The notes under the pieces are model-generated. The model worked only from the letters and a program-made list of their open reading frames with translations. It had not been told where the DNA came from and made no database searches. From NCBI RefSeq assembly GCF_013868055.1, contig NZ_JACEOL010000002.1, forward strand, positions 96,590 to 160,589: a stretch of DNA of 64,000 nucleotides, in the 5' to 3' direction. Made by a program: the position numbers and the translations under genes. Positions 53,166 through 61,957 of this stretch are shown one piece after another (position 1 is the first letter of the stretch; each line of letters opens with the position of its first letter). This stretch comes from Thermoactinomyces mirandus. GTDB taxonomy: Bacteria > Bacillota > Bacilli > Thermoactinomycetales > Thermoactinomycetaceae.

Positions 53166-53738
53166 ATGAACAAACGAAAAATAATTATTGTGACTGACGG
53201 CGATCAAATTGCCAGGCAGGCGTTGGAAAAGGCTGCAGAACAGCTCGGTGTGCGCTGCATTTCTCTCTCAGTCGGCAATCCCAGCCCGTTTGGCGGACCT
53301 GAGCTGGTGGACCTTGTCAAACAGGCAGCATATGACCCTGTTATCGTCATGTTTGATGATTGTGGAGACGAAAAAGAGGGAATCGGTGAGCAATCCCTGA
53401 AATATGTTGCAACCCGTCCGGATATTGATGTAATCGGAGCGATTGCCGTTGCTTTCAACTGCAAGAAAAGCAAAGGCACCCCCGTTCATGTTGCTATCGA
53501 CCGAAACGGTCAGATTATCTCATCTTCGGTGGACAAATCCGGTCAGATTGTTTATGACCAGCCACTGCGAATCCTCGGGGATACGTTAGAAGTATTGAAT
53601 GAATTACCGATTCCGTTTGTGGTTGGAATCGGTGATTTGGGCAAAATGCAGCACCAGGATGAAGTCAAGATTGGGGCGCCGGTTACAACCAAGGCATTGC
53701 AGCTGATTTTGTGCAAATTTCAGCATGGCTGCCAGTGA
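53166..53738 (+). CDS. spoVAEa: Stage V sporulation protein AEa
   Basis: 190 residues, soluble. KIIIVTDGDQIARQALEKAAEQLG, VIVMFDDCGDEKEGIGEQSL and PFVVGIGDLGKMQHQDEV are typical of SpoVAEa, encoded beside AEb in Bacillus. Its exact role is unknown though it belongs to the SpoVA operon. ATG start 3 bases after the AEb stop. A hairpin follows immediately. Confidence 0.92.
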   Translation: MNKRKIIIVTDGDQIARQALEKAAEQLGVRCISLSVGNPSPFGGPELVDLVKQAAYDPVIVMFDDCGDEKEGIGEQSLKYVATRPDIDVIGAIAVAFNCKKSKGTPVHVAIDRNGQIISSSVDKSGQIVYDQPLRILGDTLEVLNELPIPFVVGIGDLGKMQHQDEVKIGAPVTTKALQLILCKFQHGCQ

Positions 53739-53771
53739 ATGAGTGGGGACACCAAGCATCCACTCATTTTC
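53739..53771 (+). terminator. Terminator after the spoVA operon
   Basis: AATGAGTGG (53739-53747), 13-base loop, CCACTCATT (53761-53769), then TTC. 9-bp stem with weak T-run, directly at the spoVAEa stop. Confidence 0.6.
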
Positions 53772-53891
53772 AAACGCAATCTGAATATTGATAATATTTT
53801 GTTGTTTTTGTTTATCGGCTATATTGGATCAGATAAATATGGTATTCTTAAAAATGAGTACTTGTCTGTTTTTCAGGAGGAGGGCAGTAAC

Positions 53892-54860
53892 ATGAAACAT
53901 CTGCGTGCATTGCAAATTTTCGGGGTTATTACATCGATTGGGGCTTATTTCATGCTGCTCATGGGAGCGATTGTAAGCGCAACCGAATCAGGAAAAGGAT
54001 GCGGCAATACCTGGCCGTTTTGCCACGGGCAACTGATTCCTTCTTCGCTACCCGTGGAAACCGTGATTGAATACGGTCATCGGATTGTTTCCGGCCTTGA
54101 CGGTTTGCTGATACTTGTTTTGGCTGTCTGGTCCTGGATGACATTTAAAGACGATCGGCGGGTCAGGATTTTAGGTTTCCTGAGTTTGTTCTTTGTGGTA
54201 TTTCAGGGGATATTGGGTGCATTAACCGTTGTTTTTGAAGGACCATTTTCCAAACAGTTTTCGTTGGCTCTTCACTTCGGATTTTCCCTGATCTCTTTTG
54301 CCAGCGTCATATTGCTGACCGTCTATCTGTTCCAAATTCCCGGGAACAAACTGGACAGGCCTGTACTTGGCCGCAGGCAAAAACGATTGGCAAAATGGAT
54401 CTGGGGACTGGCTGCTTATACCTATGTTGTCGTTTATACAGGGGCCCTGGTTCGCCATGCGGAAGCAACGATGGGCTGCGGTTATTCTTTCCCGTTTTGC
54501 GGTTCGGTCTATTTGCCGGACTTGTCATCACTAGCGGGAATTCATTTATTACATCGCTACTTTGCATTTGTGCTTTTTTTCCTGGTCGTTGGCTTGTTCA
54601 TTTTCATTTGGCGAAAATATCGTGACCGGAAGGATCTGGTTCAGGGTGGTCTGCTTGCGCTGATTCTGATTGGTTTGCAAGCAGCAAGCGGGGCCCTGGT
54701 TGTTTGGACAGGAGGAAAACTGATTCTGGAGTTGATACATACCACCATTATTTCCGGTTTCTTTGCGGTTCTCTCTTATATGTGCATGCAAATCGGTTTT
54801 CCATGGCGAAAAAAGACCCACTTTTCCAAACAGTCGCTAAAAATGGGTTATTCCAAATAA
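53892..54860 (+). CDS. ctaA: Heme A synthase CtaA
   Basis: 322 residues, eight membrane helices. It oxidises heme O to heme A for cytochrome aa3. Two cysteine pairs in extracytoplasmic loops (CGNTWPFC and CGYSFPFC) and four heme-ligating histidines (YGHRIV, ALHFGF, LLHRYF, LIHTT) are all present. ATG 53892 with AGGAGGAGG; the frame extends upstream to 53739 without a binding site. In most Bacilli ctaA is far from spoVA, so this adjacency is a local rearrangement. Confidence 0.95.
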   Translation: MKHLRALQIFGVITSIGAYFMLLMGAIVSATESGKGCGNTWPFCHGQLIPSSLPVETVIEYGHRIVSGLDGLLILVLAVWSWMTFKDDRRVRILGFLSLFFVVFQGILGALTVVFEGPFSKQFSLALHFGFSLISFASVILLTVYLFQIPGNKLDRPVLGRRQKRLAKWIWGLAAYTYVVVYTGALVRHAEATMGCGYSFPFCGSVYLPDLSSLAGIHLLHRYFAFVLFFLVVGLFIFIWRKYRDRKDLVQGGLLALILIGLQAASGALVVWTGGKLILELIHTTIISGFFAVLSYMCMQIGFPWRKKTHFSKQSLKMGYSK

Positions 54861-54871
54861 TTGAGTGAAAC

Positions 54872-54912
54872 AGGAAGTGATTTTGGCAGCAAACAAAATC
54901 ACTTCCTTTTCT
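54872..54912 (+). terminator. Terminator after ctaA
   Basis: AGGAAGTGATTTTG (54872-54885), 8-base loop, CAAAATCACTTCCT, then TTTCTG. Perfect 14-bp stem. Confidence 0.87.
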
Positions 54913-54974
54913 GTTTATCTGTATGCTCGAAAAATTGATACTTTAAGTAGATTTAGAGAGAACAAGAAGAAATC

Positions 54975-55003
54975 TCGACAATGAAATAAAAATAGGCTAT
55001 AGT
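54975..55003 (+). promoter_or_regulatory. Promoter of the riboflavin operon
   Basis: TCGACA (54975-54980), 17-base spacer, TATAGT (54998-55003). Good -35 and -10 with ideal spacing, about 35 bases before the FMN riboswitch. Confidence 0.7.
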
Positions 55004-55040
55004 TATCTTGAAGTATGAAAAGGTAATAATTCATTTATTG

Positions 55041-55172
55041 CATCCTTCGGGGCAGGGTGAAATTCCCGACCGGCGGTGATGGCTGATCTATGGCCTCAGT
55101 CCGTGACCCGCGCAAGCGGTTGATTCGGTGAAACTCCGAAACCGACAGTATAGTCTGGATGGGAGAAGGATG
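55041..55172 (+). promoter_or_regulatory. FMN riboswitch (RFN element)
   Basis: The closing stem P1 pairs CATCCTTC (55041-55048) with GAAGGATG (55165-55172). Between them lie the invariant GGGGCAGGGTGAAATTCCCGACC-type start, CGGTGATGG, CAGTCCGTGACCCGC, GGTGAAACTCCGAAACCGACAG and TAGTCTGGATGGGAGA, all hallmark RFN segments. FMN binding should lower expression of ribD-ribE-ribBA-ribH through the downstream terminator. Confidence 0.97.
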
Positions 55173-55277
55173 AGCAGATGTGTACCTTTGCTTTGTGAAC
55201 TTTTTTCACGATTGATAAAGGGCTTGTTTTTGTTGCCAAGCACTTTTTTATACACAACTGCTTTTTCTGTTTTTTTG

Positions 55278-55304
55278 CCCCGAATTTTGAATTCGGGGTT
55301 TTCT
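55278..55304 (+). terminator. Riboswitch expression-platform terminator
   Basis: CCCCGAATT (55278-55286), loop TTG, AATTCGGGG (55290-55298), then TTTTCT. A perfect 9-bp stem between the FMN aptamer and ribD, where the switch acts. Confidence 0.87.
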
Positions 55305-55338
55305 ATTGATTTTCAGCAAAAGGATCAAGGAGTGAATT

Positions 55339-56454
55339 ATGCTTACAATACATGAAACTTGGATGCGTTTGGCTTTGCAGCTGGCTGAGGCAACTCAGGG
55401 ACAGACGTCTCCCAATCCGATGGTGGGAGCGGTTGCTGTTAAAAATGGACAGGTTATTGGTACCGGAGCCCATTTAAAATCAGGTACGCCACATGCTGAA
55501 ATCCATGCCCTGAACATGGCCGGAGAGAATGCCAGGGGCTGTACCCTTTATGTTACTTTGGAACCCTGCAACCATTTTGGCCGCACTCCTCCATGTACTC
55601 ATCGTATTATAGAGGCTGGCGTAAAGCGGGTGGTGATTGGCAGTGCCGATCCGGATGAAAAGGTGTCCGGACAAGGAATCGAGCATTTGCGGCAAGCCGG
55701 AGTAGAAGTGATGACGGGGGTATTGAAAGAAGAATGTTTACGGCTCAATGAAGCATACTTTCATCACCGGAAAACCAAAAAGCCATTTGTCACCCTGAAA
55801 ATGGCCATGACGTTAGACGGGATGATTGCCACTCACACTGGAGACAGCCGGTGGGTGACCGGGAAAGAATCACGCGCTCATGTTCATGAATTGCGAAAAC
55901 GAAGTGATGCCATTCTTGTTGGAGTGGGCACTGTTCTCGCAGATGATCCGCAGTTGACAGCGCGTATAGAAGGAGAAATGCTTCGGCAGCCGGTACGGAT
56001 TGTGTTGGACAGCAAGCTTCAAACTCCGCTTCATGCCCAAATTGTTCGTACTGATGTGGCTCCCACCTGGATTTTTACAACGCCGGCTTGCGATCGGAAG
56101 AAGAAAGAGCAGTTAACTGCCAAAGGGGTCCGCGTTATTATGACCCGCAGCCACAATCAGGTTGACCTGGACGAAATGCTTGCCTATTTGGGGAAACAGG
56201 GAATTTTATCCCTGATCGTTGAGGGCGGAACCAGGATTAATGCCTCATTTCTGCGAGGAAATCATGTACAGAAGGTGATGGCTTATATCGCCCCAAAATT
56301 ACTAGGCGGCACCAACAGTAAAAACGTAATTGCAGGAGCGGGTCCGGATTATATGGCTCAGGCGATTCCGTTGTCCCGCACCCGACTGGAGCGCTTGGGA
56401 GATGATTATTTGATGATCGGATATATTGATCCAACAGGACCAGCAAAATTTTGA
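55339..56454 (+). CDS. ribD: Bifunctional pyrimidine deaminase/reductase RibD
   Basis: 371 residues. The deaminase domain (1-145) has zinc ligands in PHAEIHAL and EPCNHFGRTPPC; the reductase domain (147-371) starts FVTLKMAMTLDGMIA and includes LIVEGGTRINASFL. It catalyses the second and third steps of riboflavin synthesis from GTP. ATG start with AAGGAG. First gene of the riboswitch-controlled operon. Confidence 0.96.
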   Translation: MLTIHETWMRLALQLAEATQGQTSPNPMVGAVAVKNGQVIGTGAHLKSGTPHAEIHALNMAGENARGCTLYVTLEPCNHFGRTPPCTHRIIEAGVKRVVIGSADPDEKVSGQGIEHLRQAGVEVMTGVLKEECLRLNEAYFHHRKTKKPFVTLKMAMTLDGMIATHTGDSRWVTGKESRAHVHELRKRSDAILVGVGTVLADDPQLTARIEGEMLRQPVRIVLDSKLQTPLHAQIVRTDVAPTWIFTTPACDRKKKEQLTAKGVRVIMTRSHNQVDLDEMLAYLGKQGILSLIVEGGTRINASFLRGNHVQKVMAYIAPKLLGGTNSKNVIAGAGPDYMAQAIPLSRTRLERLGDDYLMIGYIDPTGPAKF

Positions 56455-56472
56455 GAAAAGGGGTTGATATTC

Positions 56473-57120
56473 TTGTTTACGGGGATTGTGGAAGAGGTCG
56501 GCCGGGTAAAACAGCTGCGAAAAACTCCATTGACAATGGAATTAAAGATTGAATGCCGGCATGTTTTGGAAGGAACCCGCTCAGGAGACAGCATTGCGGT
56601 AAATGGCGTATGCCTGACGGTCACCGAAATGGGCAGTGATCATTTCACAGCCGATGCCATGCCTGAAACCATGAAACGGACGAATCTTGGAAAATTGAAC
56701 ATCTCGGATACCGTGAATTTGGAGCGGGCCGTTGCGGCCGGACAGCGAATGGGAGGGCATTTTGTTCAGGGGCATGTAGATGGAGTTGGTACCATCCTTT
56801 CTGTCACGCCTTATGAAAATGCCGTGCTGTTTCATATTAAAGCAGGCCGTAACCTGACCCGTTATATGATCGAAAAAGGTTCAATTGCAGTAAACGGAAT
56901 CAGCTTGACCATTGTTGAAGTTGGAGCTACGGGGTTTAGCGTCTCATTGATCCCGCACACAATAAAAAACACGCAGCTTCGCGATGCAAAGCAGGGAGAT
57001 CTCGTAAATATCGAAGTAGATATGATCGGAAAGTATCTGAACAAATGGCTTGAAGAAAAATCTGGTTCGACCGGAACGCTTACCTGGGATCATTTAAAGG
57101 AACATGGATTTATCAAATAA
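56473..57120 (+). CDS. ribE: Riboflavin synthase (alpha subunit)
   Basis: 215 residues, two lumazine-binding repeats: the first begins [14 protein letters not shown], the second near residue 98 (GHVDGVGTI). Each has a family CLT/SLT motif ([20 protein letters not shown]). It dismutates two 6,7-dimethyl-8-ribityllumazines to riboflavin. TTG 56473 gives the canonical MFTGIVEE start and lies nine bases after AAAGGGG; TTG 56464 is too close. Confidence 0.95.
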   Translation: MFTGIVEEVGRVKQLRKTPLTMELKIECRHVLEGTRSGDSIAVNGVCLTVTEMGSDHFTADAMPETMKRTNLGKLNISDTVNLERAVAAGQRMGGHFVQGHVDGVGTILSVTPYENAVLFHIKAGRNLTRYMIEKGSIAVNGISLTIVEVGATGFSVSLIPHTIKNTQLRDAKQGDLVNIEVDMIGKYLNKWLEEKSGSTGTLTWDHLKEHGFIK

Positions 57121-57133
57121 GGAGGGATTACAC

Positions 57134-58330
57134 ATGACATTTCATTCCATTGAAGAGGCGCTTACATCCTTGAAAAATGGGGAAATGATCATTGTTGTTG
57201 ATGATGAAGACCGTGAGAATGAAGGGGATCTGTTGGCGCTTGCCGAAAAAGCGACACCGGAAGTGATAAATTTCATGATTACGCATGGGCGGGGACTTGT
57301 CTGTGTTCCGCTGACAGAAGAACGGGCCAAAGAACTGGATCTTCCGCAAATGGTGAATCGAAATACAGACCGGCATGGAACGGCGTTTACCGTTTCTGTC
57401 GATGCGATGTCCACTACCACCGGCATTTCCGCTTTTGAACGCTCCGATACGGTCATGCAATTGATTGATCAAACCAGGGGACCGGACGATTTCCGGCGGC
57501 CCGGACACATTTTTCCTCTGGTTGCCCGGCAAGGCGGAGTGTTGCGGCGTGCAGGACATACCGAAGCAGCTGTTGATCTGGCCCGGTTGAGCGGGGCATA
57601 TCCGGCCGGTGTGATCTGTGAGGTGATCAAGGAAGATGGTACAATGGCACGTGTGCCTGACCTGAAAAAAATGAGCCAGAAATTTGGTCTGAAAATGATT
57701 ACGATTCAGGATCTGATCCAATACCGTCGCTATAAGGAAACGCTGATTGAGCGGGTTGTTTCTGTCCATATGCCTACCGATTATGGTGACTTTAAGATGA
57801 TTGCCTATACCAGTCAAATCGATGGAAAAGAGCATGTTGCACTGATCAAGGGAAAAATTGATCCGGAACAGCCCGTGTTGGTCCGTGTTCATTCCGAATG
57901 TTTGACAGGGGATATTTTTCATTCCCAACGCTGTGACTGCGGTCCGCAACTGGATGCGGCCCTTAGAAAAATCGAACAGGCCGGCCGGGGAGTTCTTCTG
58001 TACATGAGGCAGGAAGGGCGCGGAATTGGACTCATCAATAAATTGAAAGCTTATAAATTGCAGGAAGAAGGATTGGACACAGTAGAAGCCAATCTGCGCC
58101 TGGGATTCCGTGAAGACTTGCGCGAATACGGGATCGGTGCACAAATCCTGCGCGACCTGGGAGTTGGCAAAATCCGGCTCATGACCAATAACCCGCGCAA
58201 AATTGCCGGCTTGAAAGGTTATGGACTGGAAGTAACAGAAGTTGTACCTCTTGAACTTCCGCCAAATAAAAATAACCGGCGATATATGGAAACAAAAAAG
58301 GAAAAACTGGGGCATTTGTTGCACTTGTAA
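57134..58330 (+). CDS. ribBA: Bifunctional DHBP synthase / GTP cyclohydrolase II
   Basis: 398 residues. The N-terminal dihydroxybutanone-phosphate synthase half has [16 protein letters not shown]. The C-terminal GTP cyclohydrolase II half has [17 protein letters not shown] (zinc cysteines), [16 protein letters not shown] and [16 protein letters not shown]. It makes both precursors of riboflavin. ATG 57134 with AAGGAGGG. Named ribA in Bacillus. Intact. Confidence 0.97.
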   Translation: MTFHSIEEALTSLKNGEMIIVVDDEDRENEGDLLALAEKATPEVINFMITHGRGLVCVPLTEERAKELDLPQMVNRNTDRHGTAFTVSVDAMSTTTGISAFERSDTVMQLIDQTRGPDDFRRPGHIFPLVARQGGVLRRAGHTEAAVDLARLSGAYPAGVICEVIKEDGTMARVPDLKKMSQKFGLKMITIQDLIQYRRYKETLIERVVSVHMPTDYGDFKMIAYTSQIDGKEHVALIKGKIDPEQPVLVRVHSECLTGDIFHSQRCDCGPQLDAALRKIEQAGRGVLLYMRQEGRGIGLINKLKAYKLQEEGLDTVEANLRLGFREDLREYGIGAQILRDLGVGKIRLMTNNPRKIAGLKGYGLEVTEVVPLELPPNKNNRRYMETKKEKLGHLLHL

Positions 58331-58346
58331 ACGAGGAGGAAAAATC

Positions 58347-58817
58347 ATGCAAAATGTATACGAGGGAAGTCTTGTTGGCAAGGGGTTGCGGTTTGCGATT
58401 GTCGTAGCCCGGTTTAACGAATTTATTACAAGCAAACTGTTGGATGGAGCACTGGATGCATTCAAGCGTCATGGAGTGGAAGAAAATGAAATAGAAATTG
58501 TTTGGGTACCCGGTGCATTTGAAATCCCGCTTGTTGCCGATCAATTGGCGGCCACCGGAAAGTATGATGCGATTGTAACCCTGGGATGTGTGATTCGCGG
58601 TGCCACCACCCACTATGACTACGTTTGCAATGAAGTTTCCAAAGGGGTTGCGGCAGCGAGTGTCCGTCATCATCTCCCAGTCATTTTTGGGATTGTGACC
58701 ACGGAAAATATTGAGCAGGCCGTTGAACGGGCTGGAACCAAAGCGGGCAACAAAGGATGGGACAGTGCTGTTGGGGCCATTGAAATGGCAAACCTGATGA
58801 AACAATTGAATCGTTAA
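58347..58817 (+). CDS. ribH: 6,7-dimethyl-8-ribityllumazine synthase
   Basis: 156 residues, forming 60-subunit capsids in Bacilli. [47 protein letters not shown] (catalytic His) and [15 protein letters not shown] are all canonical. ATG start with GAGGAGG. Last gene of the riboflavin operon; scpA follows after 22 bases, so read-through is possible. Confidence 0.97.
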   Translation: MQNVYEGSLVGKGLRFAIVVARFNEFITSKLLDGALDAFKRHGVEENEIEIVWVPGAFEIPLVADQLAATGKYDAIVTLGCVIRGATTHYDYVCNEVSKGVAAASVRHHLPVIFGIVTTENIEQAVERAGTKAGNKGWDSAVGAIEMANLMKQLNR

Positions 58818-58839
58818 TGGGAGAACGGGGGATAAAAAC

Positions 58840-59580
58840 ATGGAAATAAAAATCAAATTGGATATGTTTGAAGGCCCCCTGGATTTATTGCTTCATCTGA
58901 TTGAAACGGCCGAAGTGGATATCTATCAGGTTTCCATCGCCAAAATTACGGATCAGTATATGCAGGTTTTGAATGAAGCCGAACAAATGGAGTTGGAAGT
59001 GGCCAGTGAGTTTCTGGTGATGGCGGCAACCCTGCTGGCGATTAAAAGCAAAATGCTGTTGCCCAGGCATGAATTGCTGGAAGAGGACTTGACGACAGAA
59101 CACGAGGGGTGGTTTGAAGATCCGCGGGCGGAACTGGTGGAGCGCCTGTTGGAATATAAGAAATACAAGCGTCTGGGAGAAGTCCTGCGCATGCGGGAGG
59201 AAGAAAGAAGCAAGGTTTATTCCCGTCCGGCCATGGATTTGACTCCCTATACCCCCGAGGAAAATCCGGTCGAGGGTCTTTCACCTGACGATTTGTTGCA
59301 GGTATTTGTGGAAACGTTGAAAAACCGGGCGCCACAAGAACAGGTGACCCGGCTGGTTCGGGAGGAAATCTCTGTCAGTGACCGGATGGAAGAAATATAT
59401 TCCCTGTTGACCAGAAAGGGACAGTTGTTTTTCAGCAGGCTGATCGACTGGAATACCGTGACCAGGGAATGGATCATCACCACCTTTCTGGCGCTCCTGG
59501 AATTAATGAAACTGAAAAAGATTGTTTGTTATCAGGAAGGGCTGTTTGGAGAAATTCGGGTGGAGGTGCTGCCTGGGTGA
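58840..59580 (+). CDS. scpA: Segregation and condensation protein A
   Basis: 246 residues, kleisin bridging the SMC heads. N-terminal FEGPLDLLLHLIETAEVDIYQV, a middle acidic linker, and a C-terminal winged helix (LFFSRLIDWNTVTREWIITTFLALLELMKLKK). With ScpB and Smc it organises and segregates the chromosome. ATG start with GGGGGA. It overlaps scpB by 4 bases (GTGA). Confidence 0.96.
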   Translation: MEIKIKLDMFEGPLDLLLHLIETAEVDIYQVSIAKITDQYMQVLNEAEQMELEVASEFLVMAATLLAIKSKMLLPRHELLEEDLTTEHEGWFEDPRAELVERLLEYKKYKRLGEVLRMREEERSKVYSRPAMDLTPYTPEENPVEGLSPDDLLQVFVETLKNRAPQEQVTRLVREEISVSDRMEEIYSLLTRKGQLFFSRLIDWNTVTREWIITTFLALLELMKLKKIVCYQEGLFGEIRVEVLPG

Positions 59581-60203
59581 GTCAGGAAATGAAAGCAGTA
59601 ATCGAAGGACTGTTGTTTGCAGCCGGTGAAGAGGGTTTAAGTCTTAAGGAAATGGCTGACGTCACCGGGCTGACCAAAGTTGAACTGGAACAACTCCTGT
59701 TCGATTTGCGGATCGAATACAAAGAACAGCAGAGAGGCATGCAAATAGTAAAAGTGGCCCAGGTGTACCAAATGACAACATTGCCGGAGCATGCACCTTA
59801 TTTTGAAAAGCTGGCTCAGGCGCCTGCCCGGTCACGCCTTTCCCGGGCAGCACTGGAAACGCTGGCCATTATTGCCTACCGCCAACCTGTCACCCGTATG
59901 GAAATTGAGGAAATCCGGGGAGTGAAAAGTGACCGCATCCTGCATGTTCTTTCCCGGAAAGGACTGATTCGGGAAACCGGGAGGGCTGAAGGGGCCGGCC
60001 GACCGATATTGTATGGGACAAGCAAGGAATTCCTTGAGTATTTTGGGCTGAATCATATTGAGGAACTGCCACCGCCGGAGTCCATTTTCGATTGGCGGGA
60101 ATGGGAGCAGGAAAGACAGGATCTGTTTAAGCGGTTAGGTGTCGATTCTGAAGCAGAGGCAAATTCACAGAAAAACGGGTTGAAAACAAGCCTGGCAAAA
60201 TGA
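59577..60203 (+). CDS. scpB: Segregation and condensation protein B
   Basis: 208 residues with two winged-helix domains (about 5-80 and 90-165). AVIEGLLFAAGEEGLSLKE, RAALETLAIIAYRQPVTR and EIRGVKSDRILHVLSRKGLI are signatures. GTG 59577 overlaps the scpA stop and has GGAGGTG upstream, so it is coupled to scpA. In Bacillus spore-maturation genes usually follow; here the conserved chromosome segment ends and an accessory island begins. Confidence 0.96.
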   Translation: MSQEMKAVIEGLLFAAGEEGLSLKEMADVTGLTKVELEQLLFDLRIEYKEQQRGMQIVKVAQVYQMTTLPEHAPYFEKLAQAPARSRLSRAALETLAIIAYRQPVTRMEIEEIRGVKSDRILHVLSRKGLIRETGRAEGAGRPILYGTSKEFLEYFGLNHIEELPPPESIFDWREWEQERQDLFKRLGVDSEAEANSQKNGLKTSLAK

Positions 60204-60221
60204 AAATAGCATGGACATTTA

Positions 60222-60253
60222 CCTGAATGGAGGCATGGTTGCCTCCATTCAGG
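60222..60253. repeat. Perfect 14-bp palindrome after scpB
   Basis: CCTGAATGGAGGCA (60222-60235), loop TGGT, TGCCTCCATTCAGG (60240-60253). No T-run follows on either strand, so it is not a standard terminator. It could still stop or stabilise the scpAB message, or mark the edge of the accessory island. Confidence 0.6.
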
Positions 60254-60352
60254 CGTTGGAAGAACATATAAGGGGCAGGACTTTTTCGTCTTCATTTTGC
60301 TCCGATTTGTGATTTTTCCCAACCGTGTGCAGAACAAAAAAAGCGGAAAGGC

Positions 60353-60568
60353 TTGATATCATTGAAGCAGGAGTGTAAAACAGGCCGATTTTTTCGGAGC
60401 ATCGGAGAGGTTGGAGAAAATTTGGCAAAAGCCTTGGCAAAAGCTTTGCTGTTTCAGCCATTTTGGCTTGATCTGAAAGACAGGAAGCTTGATTTAACTG
60501 GGGTTGAACCGGAACATAGGATGTATTTAAATACTCGTAATAATACAATGATTGCGCGTTATTCATAA
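60353..60568 (+). CDS. Small hypothetical protein, about 70 residues
   Basis: TTG 60353 or 60362 with GGAAAGG upstream. It encodes KTGRFFRSIGEVGENLAKAL (amphipathic helix), then FQPFWLDLKDRKLDL and a polar end YLNTRNNTMIARY. Composition and binding site suggest a real small cytoplasmic protein, but no family is recognised and it may be a fragment of a larger gene. It lies between scpB and the toxin island. Confidence 0.42.
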   Translation: MISLKQECKTGRFFRSIGEVGENLAKALAKALLFQPFWLDLKDRKLDLTGVEPEHRMYLNTRNNTMIARYS

Positions 60569-60631
60569 GTTGAACCTTAACATAGGATTGATGTAAGCGT
60601 TGGAAGATGGGGTTATTTTCTGCTTACCTAT

Positions 60632-60664
60632 AAAAAAAGATTGAGGATACTACTTCCTCAATCT
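60632..60664 (-). terminator. Terminator of the Yip1-like gene
   Basis: AGATTGAGGA (60638-60647), 7-base loop, TCCTCAATCT (60655-60664); on the minus strand the perfect 10-bp stem is followed by a 7-base T-run. Confidence 0.88.
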
Positions 60665-60694
60665 GATCAAACTTAATGGATTCACATTCTTCTT

Positions 60695-61303
60695 TTAATT
60701 CAATATCAAAGCCAGAACCAGCAACAGCAGAATAAAAATGACAGGAACGAGAATAATCGAGACAAAGCCTTTCCATGAACCAATTTTGTTAATTTCTCCG
60801 ATGATTTTCGAGTAGGCCACAAAGTAATAGATGCTCATGATCAGACTGATCGTCAAAGCAATAAAAAACAACAGTAATAAGAAGAATGAGGAGTCAATAT
60901 CCGGTGTTTCTGTTGTAAAGTTTTCTTCTCTAAAAATCAGGAGCATGGGGATGAACAAAGCTAACTTTGTCGTATACGGAATCGTTGCCCAGGCAGTTGC
61001 TTTATATGTTTCTTTGAAGGTGGCTGTCCCTTTAAATAAACGAGTGGTTCCGTAAGTACAAAGGCTGCTTAAGAACCAAGAAATGGCGCCAATGATTGGA
61101 CCAATAATGATGAATAGGATCAGGATGGTCAAGACAGACATGGAATCTCCTGTATCCTGATTCATTGCTTGTTCCAAAAACAGGGTTATTCCAAATAATG
61201 CAATCAAAACAAAGAGTATGCTGCCTGAGGTCTTGTCGATTGCAAGACGAATCGCAGACTTGGGTTGCTTGATCAGTGGAACCCAATATTCTTTTAATAT
61301 CAA
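60695..61303 (-). CDS. Yip1-domain-like membrane protein
   Basis: 202 residues, five membrane helices (about 25-45, 58-80, 110-130, 140-165, 178-200) in the Yip1/YIP1-family layout, with polar KGTATFKETYKATAWATIPY between helices 2 and 3. TTG start 61303 with GGTGAGG seven bases upstream. It lies just downstream of the signal peptidase gene on the same strand, probably co-transcribed. Yip1-like proteins in Bacteria are uncharacterised; here the neighbourhood suggests a membrane partner of a secreted-toxin locus. Confidence 0.78.
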   Translation of the reverse strand: MILKEYWVPLIKQPKSAIRLAIDKTSGSILFVLIALFGITLFLEQAMNQDTGDSMSVLTILILFIIIGPIIGAISWFLSSLCTYGTTRLFKGTATFKETYKATAWATIPYTTKLALFIPMLLIFREENFTTETPDIDSSFFLLLLFFIALTISLIMSIYYFVAYSKIIGEINKIGSWKGFVSIILVPVIFILLLLVLALILN

Positions 61304-61320
61304 ACATGAACCTCACCTTT

Positions 61321-61787
61321 CTATTGCACAACAACTCCAATGATGTTGTCTTTTTTTATAGCTCCATAATATCGGCTATCCTGGCTAATTGAGCGGACAT
61401 CGCCAAGGACAAAATATTGGCCGGCTGGTACATCCACTGGTTTCAGATTATCACTTTTGTTCTTGTTTAAGAGGTAAGTTTCTTCGTATTTTTCTCCGTC
61501 TATATAGAGCTGGCCTTCCCTGATTTCAACGGTTTCGTTCCCAAAGGCAACAACTCGTTTTGTATGTATCTGATTCAGGCTGGGAACTTTGAAAACGATA
61601 ATATCTCCTCTTCGGATGTAGTCAGGGTTCTTTTTAACGAGATACACTTCTCCTTCGATTAAGGCAGGCTCCATACTCTTGCCTACCCCTTGATAAAAAC
61701 CGTAAAAAAATTCCATATGATAAAAATTATAAGAAGAAGTCCGGCGAGGCTTCCTATGAACCCTTTACGGGTCTTCAACCAAGCCAC
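61321..61787 (-). pseudogene. Signal peptidase I (S26), interrupted by a frameshift in a T7 run
   Basis: From GTG 61787 (AGGAGG six bases upstream) the frame gives a basic start and membrane anchor (GFIGSLAGLLLIIFIIWNFF), then stops at once. From the adjacent frame, YGFYQGVGKSMEPAL continues with catalytic Ser (KSMEP), catalytic Lys in HTKRVVA and the closing GDVRSISQDSRYYG. The frames meet at seven T on the minus strand (A-run 61704-61710); a one-base slip joins them into a normal peptidase of about 155 residues. Gene decay, sequencing error in a homopolymer, or slippage-based control are all possible. Confidence 0.8.
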
Positions 61788-61847
61788 ATAATTCCTCCTT
61801 TCCTGTCTGTGGTTTACTCGATTCAATTTTAAATTTGTCATATTTCG

Positions 61848-61882
61848 ATTATAACGAAATGTTTGCTGTCTATCTATAGACA
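61848..61882 (-). promoter_or_regulatory. Promoter -10 and palindromic operator of the signal peptidase gene
   Basis: On the minus strand TATAAT (61848-61853) lies about 60 bases before the GTG start. The expected -35 area overlaps or borders TGTCTAT-CT-ATAGACA (61867-61882), a perfect 7-bp inverted repeat. This placement would suit a repressor site; the regulator is unknown. Confidence 0.5.
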
Positions 61883-61902
61883 ATAGGAGTTTTAAAACAT
61901 AA

Positions 61903-61942
61903 GAAAAAAGACCAGTGTTTCACTCAGTGTTTCACTGGCCTT
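61903..61942 (-). terminator. Terminator after the SUKH remnant
   Basis: CCAGTG (61912-61917) and CACTGG (61933-61938) enclose two direct copies of AGTGTTTCACT; on the minus strand the stem runs into TCTTTTTTCTT. It lies 15 bases beyond the stop of the minus-strand immunity-gene remnant. Confidence 0.65.
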
Positions 61943-61957
61943 TATTGTAATCTTTTA

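Noticed and set aside
57128..58465. A 445-codon open frame on the minus strand
   Set aside because: It lies wholly opposite ribBA and the start of ribH, has no ribosome site and its translation has no recognisable domain; it mirrors the codon bias of ribBA.
61032..61340. A 102-codon minus-strand frame overlapping the Yip1-like gene with an ATG start
   Set aside because: It overlaps the hydrophobic Yip1-like frame, is Cys/His/Trp-rich and lacks membrane or domain logic; TTG 61303 has the better-placed ribosome site.
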